Below the pieces are notes generated by a model that worked only from the letters and a program-made list of their open reading frames with translations, had not been told where the DNA came from and did not search any database. This document shows positions 18,612-26,551 of a stretch of DNA of 64,000 nt, in pieces. How positions within the stretch are numbered: the first letter of the stretch is position 1; every line of letters begins with the position of its first letter. A program made the position numbers and the translations under genes. The stretch is from Microbacterium sp. Yaish 1 (GTDB taxonomy: Bacteria; Actinomycetota; Actinomycetes; Actinomycetales; Microbacteriaceae), in assembly GCF_002245215.1 (NCBI RefSeq), contig NZ_NPMR01000002.1, forward strand, positions 1,281,557 to 1,345,556. The letters are read 5' to 3'.

Positions 18612-18878
18612 CCGCTGTCGGAGGGCGGGGGTGCCGTCGGTCGCGACGAAAAGGTCACCGGCGCGAAGCGGGGGCGCAACCGCCTGCACATCGACGTGTC
18701 GGTCGCACCCGTTGACGGTGCTCGCCGCGCGACGGCCGAGGCCGTGGATGCCGAGAAGGATCGTCTCGTCGGGCTCGGGGCGAGCGTCGTGCGGCTGGTG
18801 GAACAGCAGTGGGGTGCGTGGCCCGAGCGGTATTGGCAGATGCGAGACCCCGAGGGCAACGAGTTCTGCCTCCAGTGA
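18612..18878 (+). pseudogene. VOC (glyoxalase-like) protein remnant, C-terminal half
   Basis: This frame, open after a TAG at 18609, reads as the C-terminal half of a vicinal-oxygen-chelate/glyoxalase-like protein: GRNRLHIDVSVAP, then a helix, then MRDPEGNEFCLQ, the family's characteristic ending with the metal-ligand Glu. The N-terminal half (some 70 residues) is absent. No start codon lies before the conserved HIDV strand, and the space upstream is only about 75 bases before the small minus-strand gene. It looks like a 5'-truncated relic. The 382-base stretch 18520-18901 holds nothing else I can support. Confidence 0.6.
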
Positions 18879-18901
18879 TCGTCCGGCATAGGGTCGAGGG
18901 C

Positions 18902-20140
18902 ATGGCCCCCCGCATCCTCGCCGTCGTGAACGGCCGCATCGTCCCCGTGTCCGCACCCGTCATCGAGGGCGGGACGGTGATCGTCACCGACGGCGTGATC
19001 ACCGCCGTCGGCGGAGCCGAGACGCGCGTTCCCGAGGGCGCGGAGGTCGTGGATGCCGCGGGGCGCTGGGTCCTGCCCGGGTTCGTCGAAGCGCACGGCC
19101 ACCTCGGAGTCCACGAGGACGGCGAGGGATGGTCGGGCAACGACACCAACGAGATGACCGATCCGAACGGTGCTCGCTTCCGCGCGCTCGACGGCATCGA
19201 CATCGACGAGGTGGGGTTCCGCGACGCGCTGCGCGGCGGTGTCACCTCCGTCGTCATCAAGCCCGGATCGGGCAACCCGATCGGCGGACGCACCGTCGCG
19301 ATCAAGACCTGGGGCGGGCGCACCGTCGACGAGCAGGTGATCGCCGAGAACGTGTCGGTGAAGTCGGCCCTCGGCGAGAACCCCAAGCGCGTCTACGGCG
19401 ACAAGAAGCAGACGCCCTCGACCCGGCTGGGCGTCGCCTCCGTTCTGCGGGATGCGTTCGTCGGTGCGCAGAACTACGTCGCCAAGCGGGATGCCGCGGC
19501 AGCCAAGGGCGAGCCGTTCGAGCGCGATCTCGGCAAGGAGACGCTCGCCGAGGTGCTCGACGGCACACTGCTGTGGGACCAGCACAGCCACCGGCACGAC
19601 GACATCGTCACCGCGATCCGTCTGGCCGAGGAGTTCGGTTACCGGCTCGTCGTGAACCACGGCACCGAGGGTCACAAGATCGCCGACGTCCTGGCCGAGA
19701 AGGGCATCCCCGTGATCTTCGGCCCCATGCTCACCTCGCGCTCGAAGGTCGAGCTGCGCGACCGCGCGATCGGGGCGCTCGCCCTGATCGCCGCGGCGGG
19801 CGTCACGGTCGCGATCACGACCGATCACCCCGTGGTGCCGATCGACCAGATCCGGCTGCAGGCGATCCTGGCGGTGCGCGAGGGGCTTCCGGCGGATGTC
19901 GCGCTGCAGGCGCTGACCACGAACCCCGCCAGCATCCTGCGGCTCGACGACCGCGTCGGCGCCCTCGAGACCGGCCGCGACGGCGACCTGGTCCTGTGGT
20001 CGGGCGACCCGCTCGCGGTCGAGTCGCGCGTCGAGCACGTCGTCATCGGCGGCACCACGGTGCTCGAGTCGACCGGCGACGGCGACGTGCGCATCGTCGA
20101 GCGGTGGGAGCGGTTCGGCCGGTCCAGCTGGCTCCGTTGA
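18902..20140 (+). CDS. Amidohydrolase family protein
   Basis: A 412-residue metal-dependent hydrolase of the imidazolonepropionase/prolidase-like branch. The N-terminal sandwich ends in GRWVLPGFVEAHGHLGVHED with the first metal site (HGH). Later come WDQHSHRHDDIV, VNHGTEGHKI and TTDHPVVPI, holding further His ligands and the final Asp. The C-terminal GALETGRDGDLVLWSGDPLA is typical for the superfamily. Proteins of this type cleave cyclic amides or dipeptides; the substrate is unknown. TAGGGT lies seven bases before the ATG, indicating a leaderless transcript starting within the VOC relic. Confidence 0.85.
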   Translation: MAPRILAVVNGRIVPVSAPVIEGGTVIVTDGVITAVGGAETRVPEGAEVVDAAGRWVLPGFVEAHGHLGVHEDGEGWSGNDTNEMTDPNGARFRALDGIDIDEVGFRDALRGGVTSVVIKPGSGNPIGGRTVAIKTWGGRTVDEQVIAENVSVKSALGENPKRVYGDKKQTPSTRLGVASVLRDAFVGAQNYVAKRDAAAAKGEPFERDLGKETLAEVLDGTLLWDQHSHRHDDIVTAIRLAEEFGYRLVVNHGTEGHKIADVLAEKGIPVIFGPMLTSRSKVELRDRAIGALALIAAAGVTVAITTDHPVVPIDQIRLQAILAVREGLPADVALQALTTNPASILRLDDRVGALETGRDGDLVLWSGDPLAVESRVEHVVIGGTTVLESTGDGDVRIVERWERFGRSSWLR

Positions 20141-20215
20141 GACGGGCCCGGAGCCGGTTCCGGGCGCGAACGCAAGCGGTACACGCGCCCGCCTGATCGG
20201 GTGTGCACTGAGGGG

Positions 20216-21280
20216 ATGTCGAACCTGCCCTTCTGGCTGCTCCTCCTGGTGTTCGCCGCGGCCGCCGCCGTCGTGTGGGTCGCCGGCATCCAGCTCTCGA
20301 AGTCGACCGACGTCCTCGACGATCGCTGGCGCATCGGCAGCGCGTTCGGCGGACTGATCGTGCTCGCCGTGGCGACGAACCTTCCCGAGATCGCGATCAC
20401 GGTCAGTGCCGCGATGTCGGGGAACCTCGAGGTCGCCGTGGGCAACATCCTCGGCGGCATCGCCCTGCAGACCGTGGTGCTGGTCATCCTCGACCTGTTC
20501 GGCAAGCGCGGACACGGGGTGAGGCCGGTGACGTACCGTGCCGCATCCCTCGTCCTCGTGCTGGAAGCCGTCGTCGTTGTCGCCGTCCTCGCGGTGGTGA
20601 TGGCGGGGAGCCAGTTGCCCGGAGACCTCGTGGTCGCACGGCTCACTCCCGACGTCGTGCTCATCGCGGCGCTGTGGCTCGCGGGGCTCTTCCTCGTGCA
20701 GCGCGCCGGGAAGCACCTTCCCTGGCACGAGAACGGCACGTCGCCGGGCGCGAGCGAACACCGTCCGGGGCACCGGCGCGCGAAGCCGCAGCATCCGCAT
20801 CACGCGATGAGCACCCGCGCGGTCGTCGCGATCTTCGCCGTCTCGGCGCTTGCGACTCTGGGTGCCGGTGTCGTGCTCGAACGGGTCGGCGACGCGATCG
20901 CCGACGAGATCGGGCTGTCGGGGGTGCTGTTCGGAGCGACGGTCCTCGCGCTGGCGACCGCGTTGCCGGAGATCTCGACAGGGCTGCAGGCGATCCGCCA
21001 GGGCGACGACAATCTCGCGATGAGCGACATCTTCGGCGGCAACGCCTTCCTGCCCGTGCTGTTCCTCGTGGCCACCCTGATCTCGGGGAAGGCCGTGCTG
21101 CCGCAGGCGAATGGAGCCGACATCTACCTCACCGCGCTGGCCGCGCTGCTGACGCTCGTCTACGTCGTCGGGCTCATCTTCCGGCCCGCGAAGCGCGTGG
21201 CCGGGATGGGCGTCGATTCGCTGACCGTGCTCGTCCTGTACGCCGCCGGGGTGGCAGGGCTCTTCGCCGTCGCGGGGTGA
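20216..21280 (+). CDS. Sodium/calcium exchanger-family antiporter
   Basis: A 354-residue inner-membrane protein with ten or so helices in two homologous halves. Each half has the alpha-repeat signature of the CaCA superfamily: LAVATNLPEIAITVSAAMSG with LGGIALQT in the first half, and LALATALPEISTGLQAIRQG with DIFGGNAF in the second. A hydrophilic His-rich loop (EHRPGHRRAKPQHPHH) separates them. It probably exchanges Ca or another cation for Na or H. The first-half motif has Asn-Leu-Pro-Glu with the conserved Glu retained. AGGGG precedes the ATG at 20216. Confidence 0.85.
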   Translation: MSNLPFWLLLLVFAAAAAVVWVAGIQLSKSTDVLDDRWRIGSAFGGLIVLAVATNLPEIAITVSAAMSGNLEVAVGNILGGIALQTVVLVILDLFGKRGHGVRPVTYRAASLVLVLEAVVVVAVLAVVMAGSQLPGDLVVARLTPDVVLIAALWLAGLFLVQRAGKHLPWHENGTSPGASEHRPGHRRAKPQHPHHAMSTRAVVAIFAVSALATLGAGVVLERVGDAIADEIGLSGVLFGATVLALATALPEISTGLQAIRQGDDNLAMSDIFGGNAFLPVLFLVATLISGKAVLPQANGADIYLTALAALLTLVYVVGLIFRPAKRVAGMGVDSLTVLVLYAAGVAGLFAVAG

Positions 21281-21302
21281 TCCGGCCGTGACGTGGTCGG
21301 GC

Positions 21303-21635
21303 TCAGACCTCGTCCGAGCGCGGCGACCGCACCGCCCATCCGACCCGCCGCAGGGCATCGGCCAGACGTGCGGCCTCGGTCGCCGCGACATCCCAGGACA
21401 CGTCCGAGCACACGTCGACCGCCAGCGGGGGCGGGTCGGCGAACTTGGGGATCTGCACCTCGGCCCACACGTCCCGCCCGAGTCCCACGCGCGGGAACGC
21501 GGTGCCCGCGCTCTCGATGACGCCGTCCGACACGAACGCAATGGTCTCGAGAGCGTCGGGTTTGGCGATCGGAAGGTCGACGACGAGCGTGACCACGAAG
21601 GGTCCGCTGGCGGTGTCTCGGCCGTGGGCGTGCAC
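21303..21635 (-). CDS. Hypothetical protein
   Basis: A 110-residue soluble protein with alternating strands and helices (FVVTLVVDLPIAKPDALE, then DVWAEVQIPKF), giving the look of a small alpha-beta fold. There are no catalytic motifs, signal or membrane segment. I chose the GTG at 21635 because AGGA lies eight bases upstream; the frame is open further but runs into AT-richer non-coding sequence. No family recognised. Confidence 0.6.
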   Translation of the reverse strand: MHAHGRDTASGPFVVTLVVDLPIAKPDALETIAFVSDGVIESAGTAFPRVGLGRDVWAEVQIPKFADPPPLAVDVCSDVSWDVAATEAARLADALRRVGWAVRSPRSDEV

Positions 21636-21738
21636 GCGCTCATCCTGACAGACGTGGGAGTAGCGGAGGCCGAAACTGGATGCCGTCGAGGCGCGGCCTC
21701 GGCATTTCCGATGATTACGAAGAGATAACGGAAAACCC

Positions 21739-21766
21739 TTGCTCGTCGTTACCTCGTCGTTATAGA
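21739..21766 (+). promoter_or_regulatory. Sigma-A-type promoter
   Basis: TTGCTC (21739-21744), a 16-base spacer, then TATAGA (21761-21766) within one of the few AT-rich stretches of the window. The expected start is near 21773. No coding frame follows on this strand, only about 100 bases ending in a strong hairpin, so it may drive a small RNA. Confidence 0.5.
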
Positions 21767-21772
21767 GTGCTC

Positions 21773-21876
21773 GCACGGTAGCTGTTTTGCTGTGGCAGCC
21801 ACCGGCATGTGATTGCAGGAAACTCTTGGTGCAAAGGGACGAGGGCCCGACCGGATGCCTCTTCGGTCGGGCCCTC
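21773..21876 (+). ncRNA. Candidate small RNA
   Basis: About 104 bases between the promoter-like sequence at 21739-21766 and a 13-bp hairpin. The interior contains TTGCA and TGCAA arms (about 21813-21834) that could form another stem, and lacks an open frame of any length. The composition is clearly more AT-rich than the flanking genes. No known RNA family is recognised. The hairpin may equally serve as terminator for the minus-strand DUF2207 gene, so the RNA is only a candidate. Confidence 0.35.
21841..21876. terminator. Terminator hairpin, 13-bp stem
   Basis: Arms GAGGGCCCGACCG (21841-21853) and CGGTCGGGCCCTC (21864-21876) around a ten-base loop, perfectly paired. It is placed 43 bases beyond the stop of the minus-strand DUF2207 gene and at the end of the candidate plus-strand small RNA, so it can act in either direction. 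Confidence 0.7.
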
Positions 21877-21919
21877 AACTGCGTCCGCGAGTCGTGGGCC
21901 GGCCGCGGGTGACGGGCGC

Positions 21920-23719
21920 TCAGGCGCCGCCGCCACCGCCACCACCGCCTCCCCCACCGGCGGATCCGCCGCCGCTCGAGCCGCCCGACGTCGACGACGA
22001 CGAGGACGCGGCCGACGACAGCGTGCCGATGCCCGCGGAGAAGGACGAAGCATCGAAGCCACCCGACCCGGAGTACCAGATCGGCGCACTCACACCCGCA
22101 GCGGCATAGGCCGCCGTCAGATGCTCGGCCCACTCCTTCTCGCGGCCGAAGAGCACGGCGTACGGCAGCAGGCGCTCGTAGATCCGCAGGACCTCGCGGG
22201 GGTCGTCCGTCGCGACCGGCTCGCGCTCAGCGCCGGTCGGCGACTGCAGCATCCGGATGCGGTCGGCTTCGGCCCACCGGATGAAGAGGTCGAGCCCGCG
22301 CAGGTGGTCGCGGACCTCAGCCCCCGCGGCCGACAGCGGATCGCCGGCGACGGCGAAGATGACCACGAGGAAAGACACCCCGGCCAGCACGATGCCGATG
22401 ATGGGCAGCGCCGGGCGGACGTACGCGTTCAGCGCGAGCGCCCCGAACAAGATCACCAGACCGGCCGCGATCGCCCACGCGGCGACGGGCCAGCCGCGCA
22501 CTGCCGCCGGCACCGGCTTGTACATGCCGCGTCCGCCGAGGCTGTCCTTCGCCATCTTCAGCGCCCGCTGGGTCTCGGTCGACAGCCGGGTGTCGGAGGT
22601 CCCGAAGCGGTAGATCTCACCTCGACGGTGATACGGGAACATACCCCACAGGAGTCTGCGCCCGTTCTCGTCGGCGAGCCGGGGGTCGACCAGCTCGGCC
22701 TGCAGCTTCGCGCGCCCCCAGCGGCGCTTCCCGTCGTCGACGATGCGAATGGCGCCGACCAGCGCCAGCTCGAGGATCTCAGCCGGGATCGCTTTCGACG
22801 TCTTCTGGAGCAGTACCGCGGCGTCGATCGCATCGATGCGACGCGGCGGCGCGTACTCCGCGATGATGGTCGGGCGCCCGGGCTCGTCGCGGAGGTACCG
22901 ACGGCGGTTGCGCAGAGCCCACCCGGTAGCGCCGGCGAGGAGCACCGCAGCCCCGGACTGGAGCCACCCGAGAGGCGACGCCAGGAATCCGGTGTCGTAC
23001 ACCTCGAACGTGCCCTCGTCGAACCCGACGGCGAAGGTGAGCGTCTCGTGCGGTGCCAGGTCGGTCGCCGAGGCGGTGATCGTGGTTCCGTCCGGTGAGG
23101 CGATGATCTCGGGACACGGGGTCGTGCTGTCCTGCTCGCCGACGTAGCAGGCCTGGCGCCCCGCGAGCGAGGTCGCGAGGCTGGGATCGATGTGGAGCGT
23201 CGCGGTCACCTGGCGGAACGGCTAGTTCCAGTCGGTGCCGTTGACGTCCCAGTAGAACTCGAGCCCGGTGTCCGGGAAGTCCCACACGACGTTCTCGAGG
23301 TCGTAGGTGAAGACGAAGGTGTTCCGCCCGTGCAGGTACTCGGGCCCGCGCGTCAGGATGCCGAGAGTGCCGTCCTCGCTGTCCGTCTCGACGGGGCGGG
23401 CCTCCCCGTTCTCGTCGGTGACGGAGATGAGCTGCGGCTGCATCGGCTGCCCGTTGTACGTCTCGGGCAGAAGGCGGCGCATGCCGCGGTTCTGATCCGA
23501 CTCGGGGAAGTCGGCGACGAAGGTCTCGACGACCCGCATCCTGGCCGTGCCGTCCTCGGCGCGGCTGAGGGTGTAGTCCACGGAGAGCGAATCGAAGACG
23601 AACGCGTCGAGATCAGCGGATTCCTCGGCGGATGCCGCGTCGGGGGCCGCCAGCCCGAAAAGGCCTGTGATCAGCACGAGGACCACGACCGCGAGTGCCG
23701 CCCGGGTGCGACGCATCAT
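21920..23719 (-). pseudogene. DUF2207 membrane protein interrupted by an in-frame amber codon
   Basis: Two abutting frames make one protein. 23719-23222 encodes a signal peptide (ALAVVVLVLITGLFGLAAP) and an extracytoplasmic DUF2207 domain ending YWDVNGTDWN. A TAG at 23222-23224 follows, and the same frame continues at once as PFRQVTATLHID into the rest of the family: strands, two membrane regions (GWLQSGAAVLLAGATGWALR; the pair near VAAWAIAAGLVILFGALAL) and a Ser/Gly-rich tail ending in about twelve glycines. The phase is unchanged, so this is a nonsense codon, not a frameshift; a CAG to TAG change would explain it. The start has TAAGCT seven bases upstream. Confidence 0.8.
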
Positions 23720-23754
23720 GCCGACCAGCTTAGGCGCGCAGTAAAGTTGTCGCC

Positions 23755-24186
23755 ATGAGCGATCGTCGTCGTGCCGTGGCAGCGTGGGAGAGCCTGTTCC
23801 GCGCGCAGCACGAGATCTTCGACGACATCAGCAACGACTTCGCCGGCGATGAGCTCACGCAAGCCGAGTACGACGTGCTTCTGACGGTCGTGCGCGGCGC
23901 AGGTCATCGGGCTCGGCTGCGCGATGTCACGGCCAACATGCTCATCAGCCAGCCGAGCGTGTCGCGCCTGGTCGACCGGATGGTCTCGCGCGGGCTCATC
24001 ACCAAGTGCGGTGACCCCACCGACGGTCGGGGCGCGATGCTCACCGCGACGCCGGAGGGCGTCTCGGCATTCCGCCGGCTCGCTGCGGCCCACGGTCGCT
24101 CCATCGCGGAGCGGATGTCGGTGCTGTCGACCGAGGAGCTGGAGCAGCTCGAGCAGCTGACGACGAAGCTGCGCCGCCTGCCCTGA
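23755..24186 (+). CDS. MarR-family transcriptional regulator
   Basis: A 143-residue winged-helix regulator with LTQAEYDVLLTVV, a recognition helix region ANMLISQPSVSRLVDRMVSRGL and the wing KCGDPTDGRGAMLTATPEG, all standard MarR features. It is divergent from the DUF2207 gene with only 35 bases between start codons. TAAAGT lies seven bases before the ATG, so the mRNA is probably leaderless. Its targets are unknown; the divergent DUF2207 gene is the obvious candidate. Confidence 0.9.
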   Translation: MSDRRRAVAAWESLFRAQHEIFDDISNDFAGDELTQAEYDVLLTVVRGAGHRARLRDVTANMLISQPSVSRLVDRMVSRGLITKCGDPTDGRGAMLTATPEGVSAFRRLAAAHGRSIAERMSVLSTEELEQLEQLTTKLRRLP

Positions 24187-24294
24187 CGCCCGGCGCGGTC
24201 CGGGGGTTCCTCCCCTGGCCGGATCGATGCTCCGGCTTTCCCCATCGAACAGAGTTTCGATTTCCATGTCGTACCCCACTGTCATGATGGGAAC

Positions 24295-25704
24295 ATGACA
24301 GCGAATGGCTCGGGTGGCGAGGTGGGACGCGAAGCCCCCGCGCCGTCGCAGGCGCTCGCTTTCTCGCGGTACGCCGAGGCGCTCGACCTCTCCCACGCCG
24401 CCGACATCGCCCGCACCCGGGCCCTGGCTGATCTGGGTCACGCGGCGCTGCACGACGCGCGTCGCGATGGGGTTCGTGGAATGGCGTCCGACATGGAGCT
24501 GCGGTCGGTCGCAGCAGAAGCCGCCGGGATGGCGCGGCTCACCGACCGCAGGTTGCAGGGTGAGATCGACCACGCGATGACCGTCATTGACGACTATCCC
24601 GCGGTGTTCGAGGCGTGGGTTGCGCGGCGGATCGAGCGCGGCCACGTCGATGTGGTCGTGCGGGTCGGCGCGGGGGTGCCGGCGGAGGTGCGGGATTCGT
24701 TCGCGGAGGCCGCGGTCGGGGTGTGCGAGCGGGACGTGCCGTCGCGGGTGCGCGGTGCGCTGGAGGCTCTGGCGGCGAAGTTGCACCCGCAGGTGTTCAC
24801 CGAGCGGCACAAGACTGCGGCGGCGGAGCGGTGCGTGCGGGTGTTCCACGGCACGGACGGGATGTCGAACCTCGTCGCGAACCTTCCGACGGTGATCGCC
24901 GCGGGGATGCTCGACCGGCTCACGCAGATGGGGCAGTCGGTGAAGGACGCCCGGGTCACGACCGGTCCGGAGGGCGGGGTGGATGCCGCGGCTGTTGCTG
25001 GCGCCGGCGGCGCGGGTGGCGCAGGCTTGGCCGCGGACCCCGACACGCGAACGATGGATCAGCTGCGGGCCGACATCCTCGGGGACCTCGTCCTCGGCGG
25101 GGCGCCCGTGGTGGATCCGACCTACGGGACCGACCGGGCCGGTGGGCTCGGCGCCATCCGGGCGCGCGTTCAGGTCGCCGTCACCGCCGAAACGCTGATG
25201 GGGCGGGACGAGAACCCCGCGGAAGCGGTGGGCGCGGGGCTTGTCGATGCCGACACGGTCCGCCAGCTCGCGGGGCAGGTGTCGGAATGGGACCGGTTGT
25301 TCATCGACCCCGTCACTCGCACCCCGGTCGAGATCGACAAGTACCGGCCGACCGCGTCGATGAAGAAGCTTCTGATGGCGCGGGATCAGCATTGCCGGTT
25401 CCCCGGATGCCGGCGGGCCGCGATCCGGTGCGAACTGGATCACACCATCGATCACGCCCTCGGCGGGCACACCCACATCTTCAACCTCGCCCACCTCTGC
25501 CAGCGACACCACTCCATGAAGCAATTCACGAAGTGGGAAGTCCGGCAGGTCGGCGGCGGGGTCCTGGAATGGACCTCACCCCTCGGCCGGGTCTACCGCG
25601 AAGACGTCCCCATACCCGCCGTGTGCTTCACCATCGACACCGCGGACCCGCCACCGGATGCCGCACCCGGCGGACCACCGCCGGATGAACCGCCACCCTT
25701 TTGA
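24295..25704 (+). CDS. DUF222 / HNH endonuclease domain protein
   Basis: A 469-residue protein of the 13E12-repeat class common in actinobacteria. DUF222 occupies residues about 20-350. A C-terminal HNH nuclease domain follows, with zinc-type cysteines in CRFPGCRR, then CELDHTIDHALGGHTH and NLAHLCQRHHSMKQF, which supply the HNH residues. The tail is Pro-rich (PPPDAAPGGPPPDEPPPF). These genes occur in several copies per genome and may derive from mobile elements, but no mobile-element hallmark is seen here. The physiological function is unknown. Confidence 0.88.
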   Translation: MTANGSGGEVGREAPAPSQALAFSRYAEALDLSHAADIARTRALADLGHAALHDARRDGVRGMASDMELRSVAAEAAGMARLTDRRLQGEIDHAMTVIDDYPAVFEAWVARRIERGHVDVVVRVGAGVPAEVRDSFAEAAVGVCERDVPSRVRGALEALAAKLHPQVFTERHKTAAAERCVRVFHGTDGMSNLVANLPTVIAAGMLDRLTQMGQSVKDARVTTGPEGGVDAAAVAGAGGAGGAGLAADPDTRTMDQLRADILGDLVLGGAPVVDPTYGTDRAGGLGAIRARVQVAVTAETLMGRDENPAEAVGAGLVDADTVRQLAGQVSEWDRLFIDPVTRTPVEIDKYRPTASMKKLLMARDQHCRFPGCRRAAIRCELDHTIDHALGGHTHIFNLAHLCQRHHSMKQFTKWEVRQVGGGVLEWTSPLGRVYREDVPIPAVCFTIDTADPPPDAAPGGPPPDEPPPF

Positions 25705-25872
25705 GTTCCGGGCACGAGCCCGAGCACGGGCCCGTGCACGTTCCGAGACCGGGCCCACCCGAACTCGCGCGCACCCGACTCACTGGCGACGCATCGGCCC
25801 CCGCCGGCAGCGCGTCGGGTCAACGACGCATCGACTCACCGGCAGCGCGATCGGCATCGACCCGCATGCGAA

Positions 25873-25908
25873 GGGCGGCCGCCGCCCCCGGAGGAGCTGC
25901 GGCCGCCC
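25873..25908. terminator. Terminator hairpin between HNH and Hsp20 genes
   Basis: Arms GGGCGGCCGC (25873-25882) and GCGGCCGCCC (25899-25908), perfectly paired around 16 bases. It lies in the 270-base gap between the convergent HNH and Hsp20 genes. The remainder of the gap (25705-25872) is GC-rich and holds no frame I can support. Confidence 0.65.
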
Positions 25909-25933
25909 GTCATTCGGTGCGTTCGAGGTGCCG

Positions 25934-25957
25934 CGAAACGCGTCACGAAACGCGTCG
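25934..25957. repeat. Short tandem repeat, two 12-base units
   Basis: CGAAACGCGTC occurs at 25934-25944 and again at 25946-25956, giving two 12-base units that differ only at the last base. It lies just beyond the Hsp20 stop. Each unit holds the palindrome ACGCGT; a function is not evident. Confidence 0.5.
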
Positions 25958-25974
25958 CGGCAGCGTCGGCGCGA

Positions 25975-26400
25975 TCAGTTCTCGATCGGCACCACCGGGG
26001 TGGCGGCGTCGGTCGTGACCTCGACCTTGCGCGGCTTGGCCTTCTCGCTGACCGGGATGGTGACGGTGAGGACGCCGTTGTTGTACGTCGCGGCAATGCC
26101 CTCCGTGTCGACGCCCTGGCCGAGGTTCAGCTGACGAAGGAAGCTCGCGGCTTCACGCTCGCGCGTGATCCACTTCACTCCGTCGCCGCTGGTGAGCGTG
26201 CGCTCGGCGCGGATCGTCAGCAGCTGGCCGTCCACGTCGATGTCGACCGAACCCGGGTCGATGCCGGGCAGGTCGGCGGTCATCACGTAGTGGTCGCCGT
26301 CACGGTAGAGGTCCATCGGCATGCGACGAGGGCCGCGGCGCGTGTCGAAGAGGCTCGAGGCGATGCGGTCGAGGTCGCGGAACGGGTCGTAAGTAGCCAT
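25975..26400 (-). CDS. Hsp20 / alpha-crystallin family small heat-shock protein
   Basis: A 141-residue chaperone. The N-terminal arm (MATYDPFRDLDRIASSLFD) is followed by an alpha-crystallin domain with DLYRDGDHYVMTADLPGID, the conserved FLRQLNLGQGVD turn, and AATYNNGVLTVTIPVSEKAKP (A-x-x-x-NGVL motif). A final hydrophobic VVPIEN resembles the IxI/V tail motif. It holds unfolding proteins for refolding by DnaK. AAGGGAAAG precedes the ATG. A HAIR-like palindrome lies 43 bases upstream, so HspR-type heat control is likely. Confidence 0.92.
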   Translation of the reverse strand: MATYDPFRDLDRIASSLFDTRRGPRRMPMDLYRDGDHYVMTADLPGIDPGSVDIDVDGQLLTIRAERTLTSGDGVKWITREREAASFLRQLNLGQGVDTEGIAATYNNGVLTVTIPVSEKAKPRKVEVTTDAATPVVPIEN

Positions 26401-26442
26401 CGATCTTTCCCTTCTCTGGATGCGTGGTAGTGAAATCTCAAA

Positions 26443-26463
26443 GTTGAGTCTTATCGGCTCAAC
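26443..26463 (-). promoter_or_regulatory. HAIR-like operator (HspR-type) upstream of hsp20
   Basis: On the minus strand GTTGAG-N9-CTCAAC, 21 bp. The inner part TTGAG-N9-CTCAA has exactly the arm and spacing of the HAIR element (CTTGAGT-N7-ACTCAAG) bound by HspR in Streptomyces and mycobacteria. It sits in the promoter region of the Hsp20 gene. HspR itself is not in this window. Confidence 0.65.
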
Positions 26464-26551
26464 TGCATCCAGATTAACACTCGCTCCCGCGCGGTACCAG
26501 TGGTTCTCGCACGGCGAACAGCGCCCCGGAGACGGGGCGAACGAAGGCGTA

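Noticed and set aside
18479..21643. A 1054-codon open frame on the minus strand
   Set aside because: It is a shadow of the amidohydrolase and antiporter genes on the plus strand. The translation is Arg/Asp/His-rich with no domain, while the plus-strand proteins have clear motifs.
24295..25704. The HNH protein as part of a mobile element or defence system
   Set aside because: No terminal repeats, maturase, transposase or defence genes beside it; DUF222/HNH proteins are common solitary chromosomal genes in actinobacteria.
25934..25957. The CGAAACGCGTC tandem pair as parS or an iteron origin
   Set aside because: Only two units, no match to the parS consensus, no replication or partition gene nearby.
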